Shown: positions 17,833 through 27,045 of the stretch, piece by piece
Position numbering within the stretch: position 1 is the first letter of the stretch
Layout of the letters: each line of letters begins with the position of its first letter
Source: Phycisphaerales bacterium
Lineage (GTDB): Bacteria; Planctomycetota; Phycisphaerae; Phycisphaerales; UBA1924
Reading direction: 5' to 3'
Length of the DNA: 64,000 nt
Assembly (NCBI GenBank): GCA_029260315.1
Contig: JAJDDM010000146.1
Coordinates: 1-64,000 of the forward strand
Notes under the pieces: generated by a model
What the model was told of the DNA's origin: nothing
Database searches by the model: none
The model's input: the letters and a program-made list of their open reading frames with translations, nothing else
Program-made: the position numbers and the translations under genes

Positions 17833-18848
17833 TGGCCCGACGCATCAGCGCAATCGGCGTCCACGCCGGCGACGATGTCATCGCCGCCGCACAGATCACC
17901 AGGGGCGGCGCCCTGCACGCCTGGGCCGTCATCGACCGCGCGCAGACCGAGTTCGATGAGCGAGAGGCCGAGCGTCTGCGCGGCGTGCTCGACCGGCGCG
18001 GCTTCCGCGGCCATGAGATCGTCCTGGGCGCCCACGAGCAAGCCTCGCTCAGCGCCGTTCTCGAGATCCCAGACCGATCCTCCGGCGCGCCCGTCGAGGA
18101 GATCGCCCGCGCAGAAATCGCCCGCCTGCGCCGCGTCGACGCGCACTCGATCACATGCCAGCTCGTCGATCTCCCCGCATCGATGCGCGCGGGACAGGGA
18201 TCCAGCGTCCTGGCCTTCGGCTGCGCCCACGCCGCCGCCGAGTCCCTCATCGAGCCATACCAAACCGTCGGCCTGGAGGTCATCGCGATCGACTCGCGAG
18301 CCTGCGCCCTCGCCCGCGCGTGCGAGAAGCACCTGAGACCCGTCGCCCTCGGAGCCGCGGTCCACGTCGGCGGCGGCGGATCGCGCATCGTCGTCACACA
18401 CCAGGGCGAACTCGTGTACGAGCGCTGGTTCAGCGATCGCGGGCTCGCCTCGCTCATCGAGCAGATCCAGCGAGACCTGCGGATCGATCGAGAGCTGAGC
18501 GAGTACCTGCTCTATGTTCGGGGCGTCGAGGACGACGACGACGCCCCGAACAAGAACCGCGCCCATCTCCGCACCGCCCGCGAAACCATCGTCGCATGGT
18601 CAGAGTCCCTCGCCGAGGAGTGCGCTGTTGCGCTGGAATACGCGGGGGAGCGGTTCGGCGGGGCCGCGCCCGATATCATCGTCGCCGCCGGACAAGGCTC
18701 GCAGGTTGCGGGGCTGGGCGCCCTCCTCGCCGATCGCCTGGGCTGTTCGACGCAGGTGTGGCGCCCCGCCGACGTGCTGCGTGTCTGCGACACGAACGAC
18801 CCAGCACTGGCGTTGGCGGTGGGCCTTGCCCAGAGGTTCGACCCATGA
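17829..18848 (+). CDS. PilM-like actin-fold assembly protein
   Basis: About 339 residues, cytoplasmic, placed between GspF and a PilN-like gene in the usual pilM-N-O order. It shows an ASKHA-like pattern (IGVHAGDDVIAAAQI at the start and a glycine-rich IIVAAGQGSQVAGLG near 280). Its start overlaps the gspF stop, with two adjacent ATGs at 17829 and 17832 behind GGGAGGTGG; the second gives more normal spacing. The assignment rests on fold-like motifs and gene order more than strong sequence similarity. Confidence 0.7.
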   Translation: MMARRISAIGVHAGDDVIAAAQITRGGALHAWAVIDRAQTEFDEREAERLRGVLDRRGFRGHEIVLGAHEQASLSAVLEIPDRSSGAPVEEIARAEIARLRRVDAHSITCQLVDLPASMRAGQGSSVLAFGCAHAAAESLIEPYQTVGLEVIAIDSRACALARACEKHLRPVALGAAVHVGGGGSRIVVTHQGELVYERWFSDRGLASLIEQIQRDLRIDRELSEYLLYVRGVEDDDDAPNKNRAHLRTARETIVAWSESLAEECAVALEYAGERFGGAAPDIIVAAGQGSQVAGLGALLADRLGCSTQVWRPADVLRVCDTNDPALALAVGLAQRFDP

Positions 18849-19411
18849 TCCCGCCCATCGACCTCATGCCGCCGGCTCGCCGGCGCGAACGGCTCGTGCG
18901 CCGGCGCATCCGACGCTGGGCGTGGATCGTCGCGCTGAGCCTGGGCGTGCTCGCGCCCGCGGCGGGCGTGCTGCATCGCAGCGTCGATCCCGCGCTCCTG
19001 CTCCAGTCTCGCTCGGCGTTCGCGCGGGTGGAGGCGAGCCGCGCAGCGCTCGGCGATCTCCATGCGCAGATGGACGGGCTCGCCCACCAGCGCCGCATGT
19101 CGGGCATCATCGCCCGCCGACCGGATTACGCCCGTCTCGTCGACGCCCTCGCCGACGCTGTTGGCGACCAGATCCCCCTGGAGATGATCGCGATCGACCG
19201 GTCCATGGATTCCACCAACCCGGACCACGCCCTCGTCACGATCAGCGGCCTGGCACAGAGCCAGCTTGAGGCCCAGCAGCTCGCGGTCCGGCTCGAAGAC
19301 CTCGGCGTCTTCCGCTCGGTCAATCTCGCCCAGGCGCAACGCCGCCCCACCGTCGTCGGCGATCTCGTCGCGTTCCGCATCGTCGCCGTCCTGCGAGGAG
19401 ACGGATCATGA
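18845..19411 (+). CDS. PilN-like inner membrane assembly protein
   Basis: A 188-residue bitopic membrane protein. It begins MIPPIDLMPPARRRER, matching the short N-terminal segment (INLLP type) by which PilN binds PilM. One membrane helix (about 24-42) and a periplasmic domain with a coiled-coil start and ferredoxin-like character follow. It overlaps both neighbours by 4 bp. With the next protein it should form the PilN/PilO pair that aligns the motor with the pilus. Confidence 0.75.
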   Translation: MIPPIDLMPPARRRERLVRRRIRRWAWIVALSLGVLAPAAGVLHRSVDPALLLQSRSAFARVEASRAALGDLHAQMDGLAHQRRMSGIIARRPDYARLVDALADAVGDQIPLEMIAIDRSMDSTNPDHALVTISGLAQSQLEAQQLAVRLEDLGVFRSVNLAQAQRRPTVVGDLVAFRIVAVLRGDGS

Positions 19412-19965
19412 AGATCTCTCCACCGATGGTGACGATCGCCGGCGCGCTCTCGGTCGCGGCGATCGTCGCCGGCGCGTATGTGATCGGGCTGCATTCCAGG
19501 TCGTTGGCAGAGGATCGCGAGTCGACCCTGGCCGCGCAGATCGCCGCGTACCAGCGCGAGTCTGAGGACAAGGATGCCCGTGTGCGGCAACTGCTCGCCG
19601 AGATCGCGGCGGTCGAGCGCGAGAACGACGCCGGGCGCGCGCTGCGCCGTCCCGACGCGAGGAACGCCGTGCTCGCCGAGATCGCCGAGACCGCCAGCGC
19701 CATCGGGCTCCAGATCGACGAGCTCGTCCCCGGCGCAACGGTCAGTCAGGACGAGGAATCCGAAGCCGACGACCCGGTTGTCGCAACGCCGATCTCCCTG
19801 CGCGCGCGCGGCCGCATCACCGACACGCTGCGGATGATCCAGGACATCCACCGGACCATGCCGGGCATTGAGGTCCGCACACTCTCGCTGACCGCGGACC
19901 CGTTCGCCCAGGCCGAGGGATCGATCTCGATCGGATTTGTCTGGTATGCCGATCGCGCCGATTGA
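19408..19965 (+). CDS. PilO-like inner membrane assembly protein
   Basis: A 185-residue bitopic protein with a membrane helix (about 9-29), a heptad-rich coiled coil (about 30-75) and a periplasmic domain. Size, topology and position after the PilN-like gene match PilO (or GspM). The start overlaps the previous stop. Sequence motifs are weak in this family, so the call relies on context. Confidence 0.72.
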   Translation: MKISPPMVTIAGALSVAAIVAGAYVIGLHSRSLAEDRESTLAAQIAAYQRESEDKDARVRQLLAEIAAVERENDAGRALRRPDARNAVLAEIAETASAIGLQIDELVPGATVSQDEESEADDPVVATPISLRARGRITDTLRMIQDIHRTMPGIEVRTLSLTADPFAQAEGSISIGFVWYADRAD

Positions 19966-20028
19966 ACGCCCAGGAAACTCCTCGGATCGGCTTGCACTTC
20001 CGCGACGCCAATCGTCTGATTGAGCGTC

Positions 20029-20577
20029 ATGACACGAACACGCAGGGTGTACGCCGGCGTCCTCGGCCTCGCGATCAGCGCGTTGGCGGTGGACTTTCTC
20101 TTCTTGCAATCAGAGCCGCAGGCGGCGACGGCGTCCGAGAACGCCCTCGACCAGAGCCACGCGCTCCAGCCGCCCGCACTGGTTCCCGAAGACGGGCCGA
20201 GCCTCGCCGAGGTCATCGCCTCGCTGCAACCCGCCGCCGGGACCAGCGACGCCCTCTTCGCTGCGCCGCAAGCGTGGCTGCCCCGCGGCGAGCGGGACGA
20301 TGGCGTGCCCGCGCTCCCGGCGCTTGAACTCACCAACACCCTCGCCGACGTCGCCCAGATCAACGGCAAGGCGATCCGCGTCGGAGCTTATGTGGACCGA
20401 GAACGCACGATCCGCCTCGTCCGCATCGAGAGCGTCGGCATGCGGATCGACCAGGTCGGCCAGGACCCCTCGGCGATCATCGAGTTCTCGGGCGGCCTGT
20501 ACCGCCTGCGCGCCGGCCAGAGCAGCCCCGAGCCGTTGATGGACGACGACTTTGCGGGTTCTGCCGATCACGACTGA
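20029..20577 (+). CDS. PilP/GspB-like periplasmic component, tentative
   Basis: A 182-residue protein with one N-terminal membrane helix (about 8-26), a Pro/Ala-rich linker and a C-terminal beta-rich domain (INGKAIRVGAYVD...RLVRIESVGMRI). The latter recalls the PilP/GspC/GspB modules that contact the secretin. ATG 20029 is used; an in-frame TTG lies at 20020. The position after pilM-N-O is where pilP would be expected. No secretin gene is in the window, so its partner must be elsewhere. Confidence 0.6.
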   Translation: MTRTRRVYAGVLGLAISALAVDFLFLQSEPQAATASENALDQSHALQPPALVPEDGPSLAEVIASLQPAAGTSDALFAAPQAWLPRGERDDGVPALPALELTNTLADVAQINGKAIRVGAYVDRERTIRLVRIESVGMRIDQVGQDPSAIIEFSGGLYRLRAGQSSPEPLMDDDFAGSADHD

Positions 20578-20687
20578 GCGCCTCGGTTATCGCGAAGGCC
20601 ACACGCTGAAGCCCGCCCAGCATTGACCCGATTCTGAGTCCTGTCGCAGGAGCACGCGGGGGTCGCGGGCACCGTCAGGAGTAGACT

Positions 20688-21143
20688 ATGCGTACCAGCC
20701 GGGCATTCAGCCTCATTGAGCTCGTCATCGACGTCGTGATCCTCGGGATTATCGGCGCGATCGCCATCCCGCGTCTTTCCCGCGGCGCAGAGGGCGCAAA
20801 GGACGCGGCACTCATCACGGATCTCACGACGCTGCGCAACGCGATCGACCTCTACATCACCGAGCACGAGGGGCTCAAGCCGACCACCGGTGCGATCGCC
20901 AACGAGCTCACCCAGTACACCGATAAGGATGGTGGCGTGAGCGCGACCAAGACCGCGACAAACATCTACGGACCCTACCTGCGGGCGGTCCCGCCGCTGC
21001 CGGTCGGGGTCAACCGAGGCAACACAGGCATCGCCGCACTGGACGGCGCGGGCGTCGGCTGGATCTATGACGCCACCGCCGGCACCATCACCGCCAACGC
21101 GACCGAGAGCGACGCCACCGGCAAGGCTTACAACACCTATTGA
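20688..21143 (+). CDS. Major pilin/pseudopilin (GspG-like)
   Basis: A 151-residue prepilin. A short basic leader (MRTSRA) is followed by the conserved hydrophobic helix FSLIELVIDVVILGIIGAIA with Glu at +5. The residue before the predicted cleavage is Ala, not the usual Gly. The rest resembles GspG (ALITDLTTLRNAIDLYITEHEG). It should be cleaved and N-methylated by a prepilin peptidase, which is not in the window. A terminator-like hairpin 38 bp downstream suggests it is expressed above the minor pilins. Confidence 0.88.
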   Translation: MRTSRAFSLIELVIDVVILGIIGAIAIPRLSRGAEGAKDAALITDLTTLRNAIDLYITEHEGLKPTTGAIANELTQYTDKDGGVSATKTATNIYGPYLRAVPPLPVGVNRGNTGIAALDGAGVGWIYDATAGTITANATESDATGKAYNTY

Positions 21144-21151
21144 GCCGCGCC

Positions 21152-21664
21152 ATGGGCGAGACCCGTCGCAATGACCCACGGAACCCCCGAGCCGAGAGGC
21201 CCGGGGGTTCTCTTGTGTTCGCCGCCGGCGCCGCTCGCCGAGGATTCTCGCTCATCGAGCTGGTGATCGTGTTCTCGATCGTCGGCGTGCTCGCGGCGGT
21301 CGCCGTCCCGAGATTCGCCGCCGGAGCGCCGACCAGACGCCTCGACGCCGCCGAGCGTCGCATCCTCGCCGATATCGACCACGCCCGCGAGCTCGCCCGC
21401 GCTCGCAGCCAGAGCGTCACCGTGGCCTTCGACGCCGTCAACGACGTCTACGCGATCGCCAACGCCCGCAACGCCGTCACCCGCGCTCCCACGCAGTACA
21501 TCGTCAACCTCACCGACGCGCCCTATCAGGTCGATATCGGCCTGGTCAACCTCGCCGGCGACACCGTGCTCGTCCACGACGGCTTCGGCACGCCCGACTC
21601 CGGGGGCACGATCCAGATATCCAGCGGCGGGCGCTCCCGGATCATCACCCTCCCCGACCCCTGA
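21152..21664 (+). CDS. Minor pseudopilin (GspH-like)
   Basis: A prepilin of about 140-170 residues with the cleavage site RRG before FSLIELVIVFSIVGVLAAVA and a GspH-like body. The start is uncertain. ATG 21152 gives a long leader encoded through a strong hairpin (21181-21210). GTG 21215 just after that hairpin gives the short basic leader usual for prepilins and is biologically more likely. It follows gspG by 8 bp if 21152 is used. Confidence 0.8.
   Translation: MGETRRNDPRNPRAERPGGSLVFAAGAARRGFSLIELVIVFSIVGVLAAVAVPRFAAGAPTRRLDAAERRILADIDHARELARARSQSVTVAFDAVNDVYAIANARNAVTRAPTQYIVNLTDAPYQVDIGLVNLAGDTVLVHDGFGTPDSGGTIQISSGGRSRIITLPDP
21181..21215 (+). terminator. Hairpin after the major pilin gene, possible attenuator
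   Basis: Arms gaacccccg (21181-21189) and cgggggttc (21202-21210) with a 12-nt loop, followed by tcttgtgtt. It lies between the major pilin gene and the minor pilin genes. The following bases are only moderately U-rich, so termination would be partial. Confidence 0.55.
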
Positions 21665-21692
21665 CCCCCACCCTGAACCCCACCGCGAACCC

Positions 21693-23321
21693 ATGACCCC
21701 ACGCACGCCATCTCGACGCCCCGCCTTCACGATCATCGAGCTCGCGCTCTCGGTGATGGTCATGACCACGCTGATGGCCGCGATGGGCTCGGCGGTCCTG
21801 CTGGCGAGCAAGGCCATCCCCGCCGACGATACTCCGGCGCAAGCCGCCATCGACCATGCCCGCGCACTCGAGATGATCGCCACCGATATCGCCGAGGCAT
21901 TGCACTTCGTTGAACGGACGCCAACGACGCTCGCGTTCACGGTGTCCGATCGCGACGGGGACGGCAGCCCTGAGCGCATCCGCTACGCATGGGACGGAAC
22001 ACCCGGAAACCCGCTCACCCGCCAAATCGGAACCGCGACGCCCCGCGAGGTTGTCTCCAACGTGGAGAATCTTGTGTTCACCTCGGTGCGTGAGACGACC
22101 TCCCAGACCCTTCCGCCCGCCATGATCGATGGGCCGGAACAGATCGTCACGGCCTACCAGGCGCTCAGTCTCGGCACGCTTGTTATCGATGGCGACGTAG
22201 GCGCCGGCGAGTCCTTCAGTCCGGATCTGCTCGCCGCCGAGACCTCCTCGTGGCGCCTCACAGGCGTGGAAACACGCGCAAAGATCGACGGCCAATCGCC
22301 GGGCACGCTCGAACTCCAGATCCGCCCGGCGGCTCCCACCGGAGAGCCGACCGCCGAGGTGCTCGCAGTGGCCAGATTCGCCGAGTCGCTGCTCGGCGCG
22401 GCGGCCTTCGAGTGGACGCGCATGTCTATCGACGCGGCCCGCCTCGATCCGGCTGGGCGATACGCCTTCGTCCTCTTCGACGTGGGCTCCGGCAAGGGCG
22501 GGCAGTTCGAGTACCAGCCCGCGGGCGTCGTGCGGGCGGGCCAGGCTCTTGTGACAGGCAACGACCTGGGCGGCTGGGTCGCCGACCCCGACCCATCGCT
22601 GACCTACAGGGTCTATGGCAGGCCGCAGATCCCCGGCCTTCCCATCGACGTCGTGCGCGAGCACGTCACCGCAATCGGCCTTGACCTCAAGGGCGCCACG
22701 CCGCTGCTCTCCCGCGTGGCCGTCCCCAACACGCCGCAGATCACCAGCGCATACTGGCATCTCGACTTCGAGAACGCTCCCACGTCACTCGACGTGGACG
22801 CCGACACCGATCCGGATTGGGCGACCGCCGATGCCTTGCCCTTTGACGCCGCCTCGCTGCTCGCAGGCGTCTGGAGCGCAACCCAGACGCTCGTCTCTTC
22901 TCCCGAGCCGAAACTCGACACCCCCCTCACGATGACTGTCCGTCTCCGCGACACGACCCCGGGCGACACGAGCGCCGCCGAGGTGCTGCTCGCGGTCGAC
23001 CGCGACGGGTTGGCCGGCGCAAACCTGCGACTGCGCGTCCGCCGGATCAGCGACTCCCAGCAGCGGATCACGCTCATCAGCCAGCGCTCCGCCGGCGAGC
23101 GAACGCTGGTCTCGAGAATCGTCACCACCACCGGCTTCGTCGATGTGCTCGCCACCGTCATCCCAGTGAGCGATCTGGTGAGCCTCCGGATCAACGGCGA
23201 GGATGTCGGCACATTCCAATACGACAGACTCGCGACCGCCGACGCGGCACGCGTCGAGCTCGCTCCGACCGGTGGATCAGGCGCACAGTTCGAAGACCTC
23301 ATCGTGCGAGCCAATCCATGA
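21693..23321 (+). CDS. Very large pseudopilin-like protein (GspJ position)
   Basis: A 542-residue protein starting with a prepilin leader and helix (RRPAFTIIELALSVMVMTTL). Minor pseudopilins usually have about 150-230 residues, so more than 300 are extra. A GspJ-like portion (to about 140) is followed by beta-rich sequence in two blocks. The last (about 350-540; SAYWHLDFENAP ... AQFEDLIVRANP) looks like a lectin or LamG-type jelly roll by its pattern only. It overlaps the next gene by 4 bp. It may sit at the pilus tip and bind a surface or glycan; that is inference. Confidence 0.75.
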   Translation: MTPRTPSRRPAFTIIELALSVMVMTTLMAAMGSAVLLASKAIPADDTPAQAAIDHARALEMIATDIAEALHFVERTPTTLAFTVSDRDGDGSPERIRYAWDGTPGNPLTRQIGTATPREVVSNVENLVFTSVRETTSQTLPPAMIDGPEQIVTAYQALSLGTLVIDGDVGAGESFSPDLLAAETSSWRLTGVETRAKIDGQSPGTLELQIRPAAPTGEPTAEVLAVARFAESLLGAAAFEWTRMSIDAARLDPAGRYAFVLFDVGSGKGGQFEYQPAGVVRAGQALVTGNDLGGWVADPDPSLTYRVYGRPQIPGLPIDVVREHVTAIGLDLKGATPLLSRVAVPNTPQITSAYWHLDFENAPTSLDVDADTDPDWATADALPFDAASLLAGVWSATQTLVSSPEPKLDTPLTMTVRLRDTTPGDTSAAEVLLAVDRDGLAGANLRLRVRRISDSQQRITLISQRSAGERTLVSRIVTTTGFVDVLATVIPVSDLVSLRINGEDVGTFQYDRLATADAARVELAPTGGSGAQFEDLIVRANP

Positions 23322-23842
23322 CCGCCCGTGACCTCCCCACTCGCGCCGCATTCACCCTCGTCGAGGCGGCGATGTCCATCATCGTCGTCTCGGTCATGCT
23401 CGTCGGGTCGTTGCGCGTCCTCGGCACCGCCCGCGCCGGCGAGCTCACCGCTCAACGCCGATCGATCTCCATCGCCCTCGCCCAGGATCTCATGAGCGAG
23501 ATCCTCGCGCAGGCCTACAAGGAAGCCGGCGCCGTGGACGCGCTCTCTCCGAGCGTCGCAGAGCTCACCGGCACCCGCGCCCCCTTCAACGACGTCGACG
23601 ATTACAACGGGTGGACCGCCAACCCCCCCGAGGCCAAGGACGGGACGGTCCTCACCGACTTCGACGCCTACGAACGCTCCGTCGAAGTCGCCTGGGTCGA
23701 TCCCGATGACCTCACGCTTGTCAGCAACACCAGCACCGGCGTCAAGCGCGTGATCGTCACCGTCACACTCGCCCAACGCCAGCACGCCCGCCTCGTCGCC
23801 TTCAGGACCGATTCGTTCGACCCCAGGCCCGCCGCGCCATGA
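23318..23842 (+). CDS. Minor pseudopilin (GspI-like)
   Basis: A 174-residue prepilin-like protein with leader MTARDLPTRA and helix FTLVEAAMSIIVVSVMLVGS. It keeps Glu+5 and the LVEA variant typical of GspI/GspV pseudopilins. The body contains RRSISIALAQDLMSEILAQA. It overlaps both neighbours by 4 bp, so the minor pilins are translationally coupled. Confidence 0.75.
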   Translation: MTARDLPTRAAFTLVEAAMSIIVVSVMLVGSLRVLGTARAGELTAQRRSISIALAQDLMSEILAQAYKEAGAVDALSPSVAELTGTRAPFNDVDDYNGWTANPPEAKDGTVLTDFDAYERSVEVAWVDPDDLTLVSNTSTGVKRVIVTVTLAQRQHARLVAFRTDSFDPRPAAP

Positions 23843-24750
23843 TCGCCCACAACCGCCCAACCCGATCCCGCCGCGGCGGCGTCTACCTCCTCGTGCTCGG
23901 CGTCAGCATGGTCGTCGTCCTGATCGGCGTCACCGCCGCAAACCTCGCGCGCATCCGCGAGTCCACCCGCACCCTGAGCGAGCAATCGGTCAAAGCCGAC
24001 CTCGCGGCCAGGTCCGCCGTCGAGATCGTCCTCAAACGACTCGCCGCCGACCCGGGCTGGCGATCAAGCCACACCAGCGGCACATGGAGCAGCCCCGCGG
24101 AGTCGATCGGCGACGCAACGTTCACCTACCGACTCGAGGACGACGACGGCCTACTCGCCGACGCGCCGGACGACGACGCTGATCTGACCGTCCGAGCGAC
24201 CGTCGGGCGCGCCACGCGCCTGCTGACCGTGACCCTCGAGACGCCGCGCGCCGACAGCATGCCGAACCTGCTCTCGAATCCCGGCTTCGAGTCCGGCACG
24301 TCGGACTGGAACGCCGCGCTCTGTCTCTTGTCCACCGAGACCACCGACGCGTATGGCGGCCTCCAATCGATGCGCATCTCGTTGCGGCTCACGCCCACCT
24401 CCGGTCCCTACCAGACCATCACCAGCAAGGTGAAGGCCGGCCGGATCTACCAGACCGGGCTCGCCATCCGCATCCTCGGCCCCGCGCGCAGCGCACAGCT
24501 CGAGATGCGCGCCTACATGGCGAGCTCCACCGTCCGCGACATCACCGAGTGGATCCCCGTTCCGTCCAACACCTGGACCGAGATCTCCTCGACACTCGAG
24601 GCGAAGTGGACCGAGCCGCCACTCCAGGTCCACTACCTGATCTACACGAACGTCGGCATCGACGACATCCTCATCGACAGCGTCTACCTCCGCGAGGTTC
24701 CCGCCCCGCGGATCGTTTCCGGCTCGTGGAAACGGGCCGTACTCCCGTAG
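23839..24750 (+). CDS. PilX/GspK-like protein with carbohydrate-binding-like domain
   Basis: A 303-residue protein. The N-terminus (RRGGVYLLVLGVSMVVVLIGVTA) resembles PilX/GspK, which lack Glu+5, followed by KADLAARSAVEIVLKRLA. From about residue 145 a sequence starting NLLSNPGFESGTSDWNA has the hallmark beginning of carbohydrate-binding modules of the CBM4/9 or discoidin-like type. It ends the pilus cluster, 60 bp from a convergent peptidase gene. The family assignment of the C-terminal domain is by pattern only. Confidence 0.7.
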   Translation: MIAHNRPTRSRRGGVYLLVLGVSMVVVLIGVTAANLARIRESTRTLSEQSVKADLAARSAVEIVLKRLAADPGWRSSHTSGTWSSPAESIGDATFTYRLEDDDGLLADAPDDDADLTVRATVGRATRLLTVTLETPRADSMPNLLSNPGFESGTSDWNAALCLLSTETTDAYGGLQSMRISLRLTPTSGPYQTITSKVKAGRIYQTGLAIRILGPARSAQLEMRAYMASSTVRDITEWIPVPSNTWTEISSTLEAKWTEPPLQVHYLIYTNVGIDDILIDSVYLREVPAPRIVSGSWKRAVLP

Positions 24751-24809
24751 GATCAACCCCACCGTCGCGAGTCGCCGTCAACAACAACACACGCCGCGCC
24801 GCCCTTAGC

Positions 24810-26876
24810 TCAGTTCTTCACAACATCCCCAAGACCCGAGATGTGCTCGCCCCCCTGGGACACGCGGATGCTTGAACCCTCGATATTCGTCAGCGGCTGA
24901 AACCGCCCGCCCAGGTGCTCGGCAAGAAACGCCTCGGTCACCGCGAAGAAGCTCAGCCGATTCTCCGGCCTCGCAAACCCGTGCCCCTCGTCCGGATACA
25001 ACACATACGTCACCGGGATCGCCGCCCGCTGCATCGCCTCGACGATCTGATCGCTCTCGGACTGCTTCACCCGCGGGTCGTTCGCACCCTGCCCGATCAG
25101 CAGCGGCTTCTTAATCTTGTCCACGCGAGATAGCGGCGAACGCGAATCCAGAAACGCGCGACCCTCGTCGGTCCGCGGATCGCCCACCCGCGTCGCCCAC
25201 AGATCCAGCAGCGGCTTCCAGTACGGCGGGATCGTCTCCAGCAGCGTTCGCAGATTGCTCGGACCCACGATGTCCACGCCGCACGCGAACTTCTCCGGCG
25301 TAAACGTCAGCCCGACCAGCGTCGCGTACCCGCCATAGCTCCCACCGCCAATCGCGATCTCGTCCGCGTCGGCGATCCCCTCAGCGATCATCCAATCGAC
25401 CGCGTCGATCAGATCGTCGTGCATCTTGCCCGCCCACTCCATGTTCGCGGCGTTGATGAAGTCCTTGCCGAAGCCCGTCGACCCCCGATAGTTCACGCTC
25501 AACACCGCATACCCGCGGTTGGCCAGCCACTGATGCACGCTGTTGTACCCCCAGCTATCCCGCGCCCAGGGCCCGCCGTGGACCCACAGCATCGTCGGCA
25601 GCGCCTCCTCCGGCCGCCCGTCGCCATCCGGATCCGCCCACGTCGGCAGCGTCAGATAGCTCACCAGATCCAGCCCATCGCGGCTCTCGATGACCACCGG
25701 ATGCATCTTCGCGAGCTCCAGCGACTCCAGCTCCGGACGATTGCTGAACAGATATGTCGCGCTCGGCCCCTCGCGGTCGTACAGGTAATACTTCACCGGC
25801 CCGTCGTCGCGCACATACGCAAGCGTCCAGTACCGATCGTCCTGTGAACGGCTCGTCACGTTCACGTCGCCCTCGTCGAGCATCCCGATAAACCTCCCGT
25901 CCGCCTCGATCTGCGGATCCAGGATCGTCCACTCCACCCGCGCGTGGTTCACCGCCACCGCCTGCGGCTCCTGCGTCCTCGGATCCACCGCCACGCTGCT
26001 CACGTCCGCCCGCGGATCCGCGAAGATCGTCGTCTTCTCGCCGGTCTGCGGATCCACCGCCACCAGCGCCGCCGTGTTCCGGTCCCGGCTGTCGACCATG
26101 TACAGCGTGTCGCCGGCGGTGTTGAACCCGATCGGGTTCGTTGTCAGCATGTCGGCGCCGCCGATCTTCTGCCAGGGCGCGAACCCATTCTCGCCCTTGC
26201 GATAGATCTGCGCCCCGCCGTCAGGCGTCATGCCCATCGCGAACCGCACGTCGTACTTGTCATCGACGAGGAACCCGAGATACCCGTCGTTCTGCTGGAG
26301 CATCTCCATCTCGCCGGTCACGATGTTGACGCGATAGACATCGTGGAACATCGGATTGCGGTTGTTCAGCCCGATCACAATCTCACCGGGGAACCGCTCC
26401 GAGGTCTGGTTCACCTGCGCAGACGGGCGCAGCGCCTTGCCGTCCGGGCCCTTTGTCGGCTCGCCGTCCGGACCCGGGATCGTCTCGAACGGCGTGAGGT
26501 TCCTGTCCTCGCCCGTCGCAATGTTCACGCTGTGGACCTGCCAGTTTTCGTCCCCGCCCAGATCCTGCAAGTACAGAATGTGCTCGCCGGTCTGCGCCCA
26601 GAAGTACTGGCGGATCCCCCGCCCGTCGTCGCTGGTGATCGCCCGCGCGTTCGTTGGCTCCGACACCGGCGCGATCCACACGTTCAGCACGCCGTCCACC
26701 GGCGCCAGATAGCTGATGTGCCGCCCATCCGGGCTCACCTGCACGCCCGCCCGCTCCGGATTCCCGAAGAAGACCTCGCGGTCGATCAGCGCCGACTGCG
26801 CCGCCACCGGCGTCGCCAGCAAAGCACCCACACCCAACGCACACACGCCCGATATAAAGATCCGTTCCAGCCTCAT
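24810..26876 (-). CDS. Secreted prolyl oligopeptidase-family (S9) peptidase
   Basis: A 688-residue exported serine peptidase. The signal peptide is at 1-27 (ending TPVAAQ). A WD/beta-propeller domain (about 40-400) precedes the alpha/beta-hydrolase domain, with the nucleophile in GGGSYGGYATL, the acid in GANDPRVKQ and the histidine in PDEGHGFARPEN. The layout is that of DPP-IV/acylaminoacyl peptidase relatives, which cleave short peptides. ATG 26876 starts the signal peptide; the upstream extension to 26990 is not used. The gene stands alone. Confidence 0.93.
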   Translation of the reverse strand: MRLERIFISGVCALGVGALLATPVAAQSALIDREVFFGNPERAGVQVSPDGRHISYLAPVDGVLNVWIAPVSEPTNARAITSDDGRGIRQYFWAQTGEHILYLQDLGGDENWQVHSVNIATGEDRNLTPFETIPGPDGEPTKGPDGKALRPSAQVNQTSERFPGEIVIGLNNRNPMFHDVYRVNIVTGEMEMLQQNDGYLGFLVDDKYDVRFAMGMTPDGGAQIYRKGENGFAPWQKIGGADMLTTNPIGFNTAGDTLYMVDSRDRNTAALVAVDPQTGEKTTIFADPRADVSSVAVDPRTQEPQAVAVNHARVEWTILDPQIEADGRFIGMLDEGDVNVTSRSQDDRYWTLAYVRDDGPVKYYLYDREGPSATYLFSNRPELESLELAKMHPVVIESRDGLDLVSYLTLPTWADPDGDGRPEEALPTMLWVHGGPWARDSWGYNSVHQWLANRGYAVLSVNYRGSTGFGKDFINAANMEWAGKMHDDLIDAVDWMIAEGIADADEIAIGGGSYGGYATLVGLTFTPEKFACGVDIVGPSNLRTLLETIPPYWKPLLDLWATRVGDPRTDEGRAFLDSRSPLSRVDKIKKPLLIGQGANDPRVKQSESDQIVEAMQRAAIPVTYVLYPDEGHGFARPENRLSFFAVTEAFLAEHLGGRFQPLTNIEGSSIRVSQGGEHISGLGDVVKN

Positions 26877-27045
26877 CGATCGAACCCCTTCTGCCGCGCC
26901 GTGAGCCGAGCCGTCCGCGCCCGGGCGCAACGCCCGTCGCGTCCATACCAACTCCACGCCGCGCAAATCCCCCACTCGCGGAACCCACACACACGGACCC
27001 GACCACTTGCAGACCCGCCCCCACGACAGAACTGGTACACCGACT

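Noticed and set aside
24751-24809. Terminator between the pilus cluster and the S9 peptidase
   Set aside because: No stem-loop with a T-run visible.
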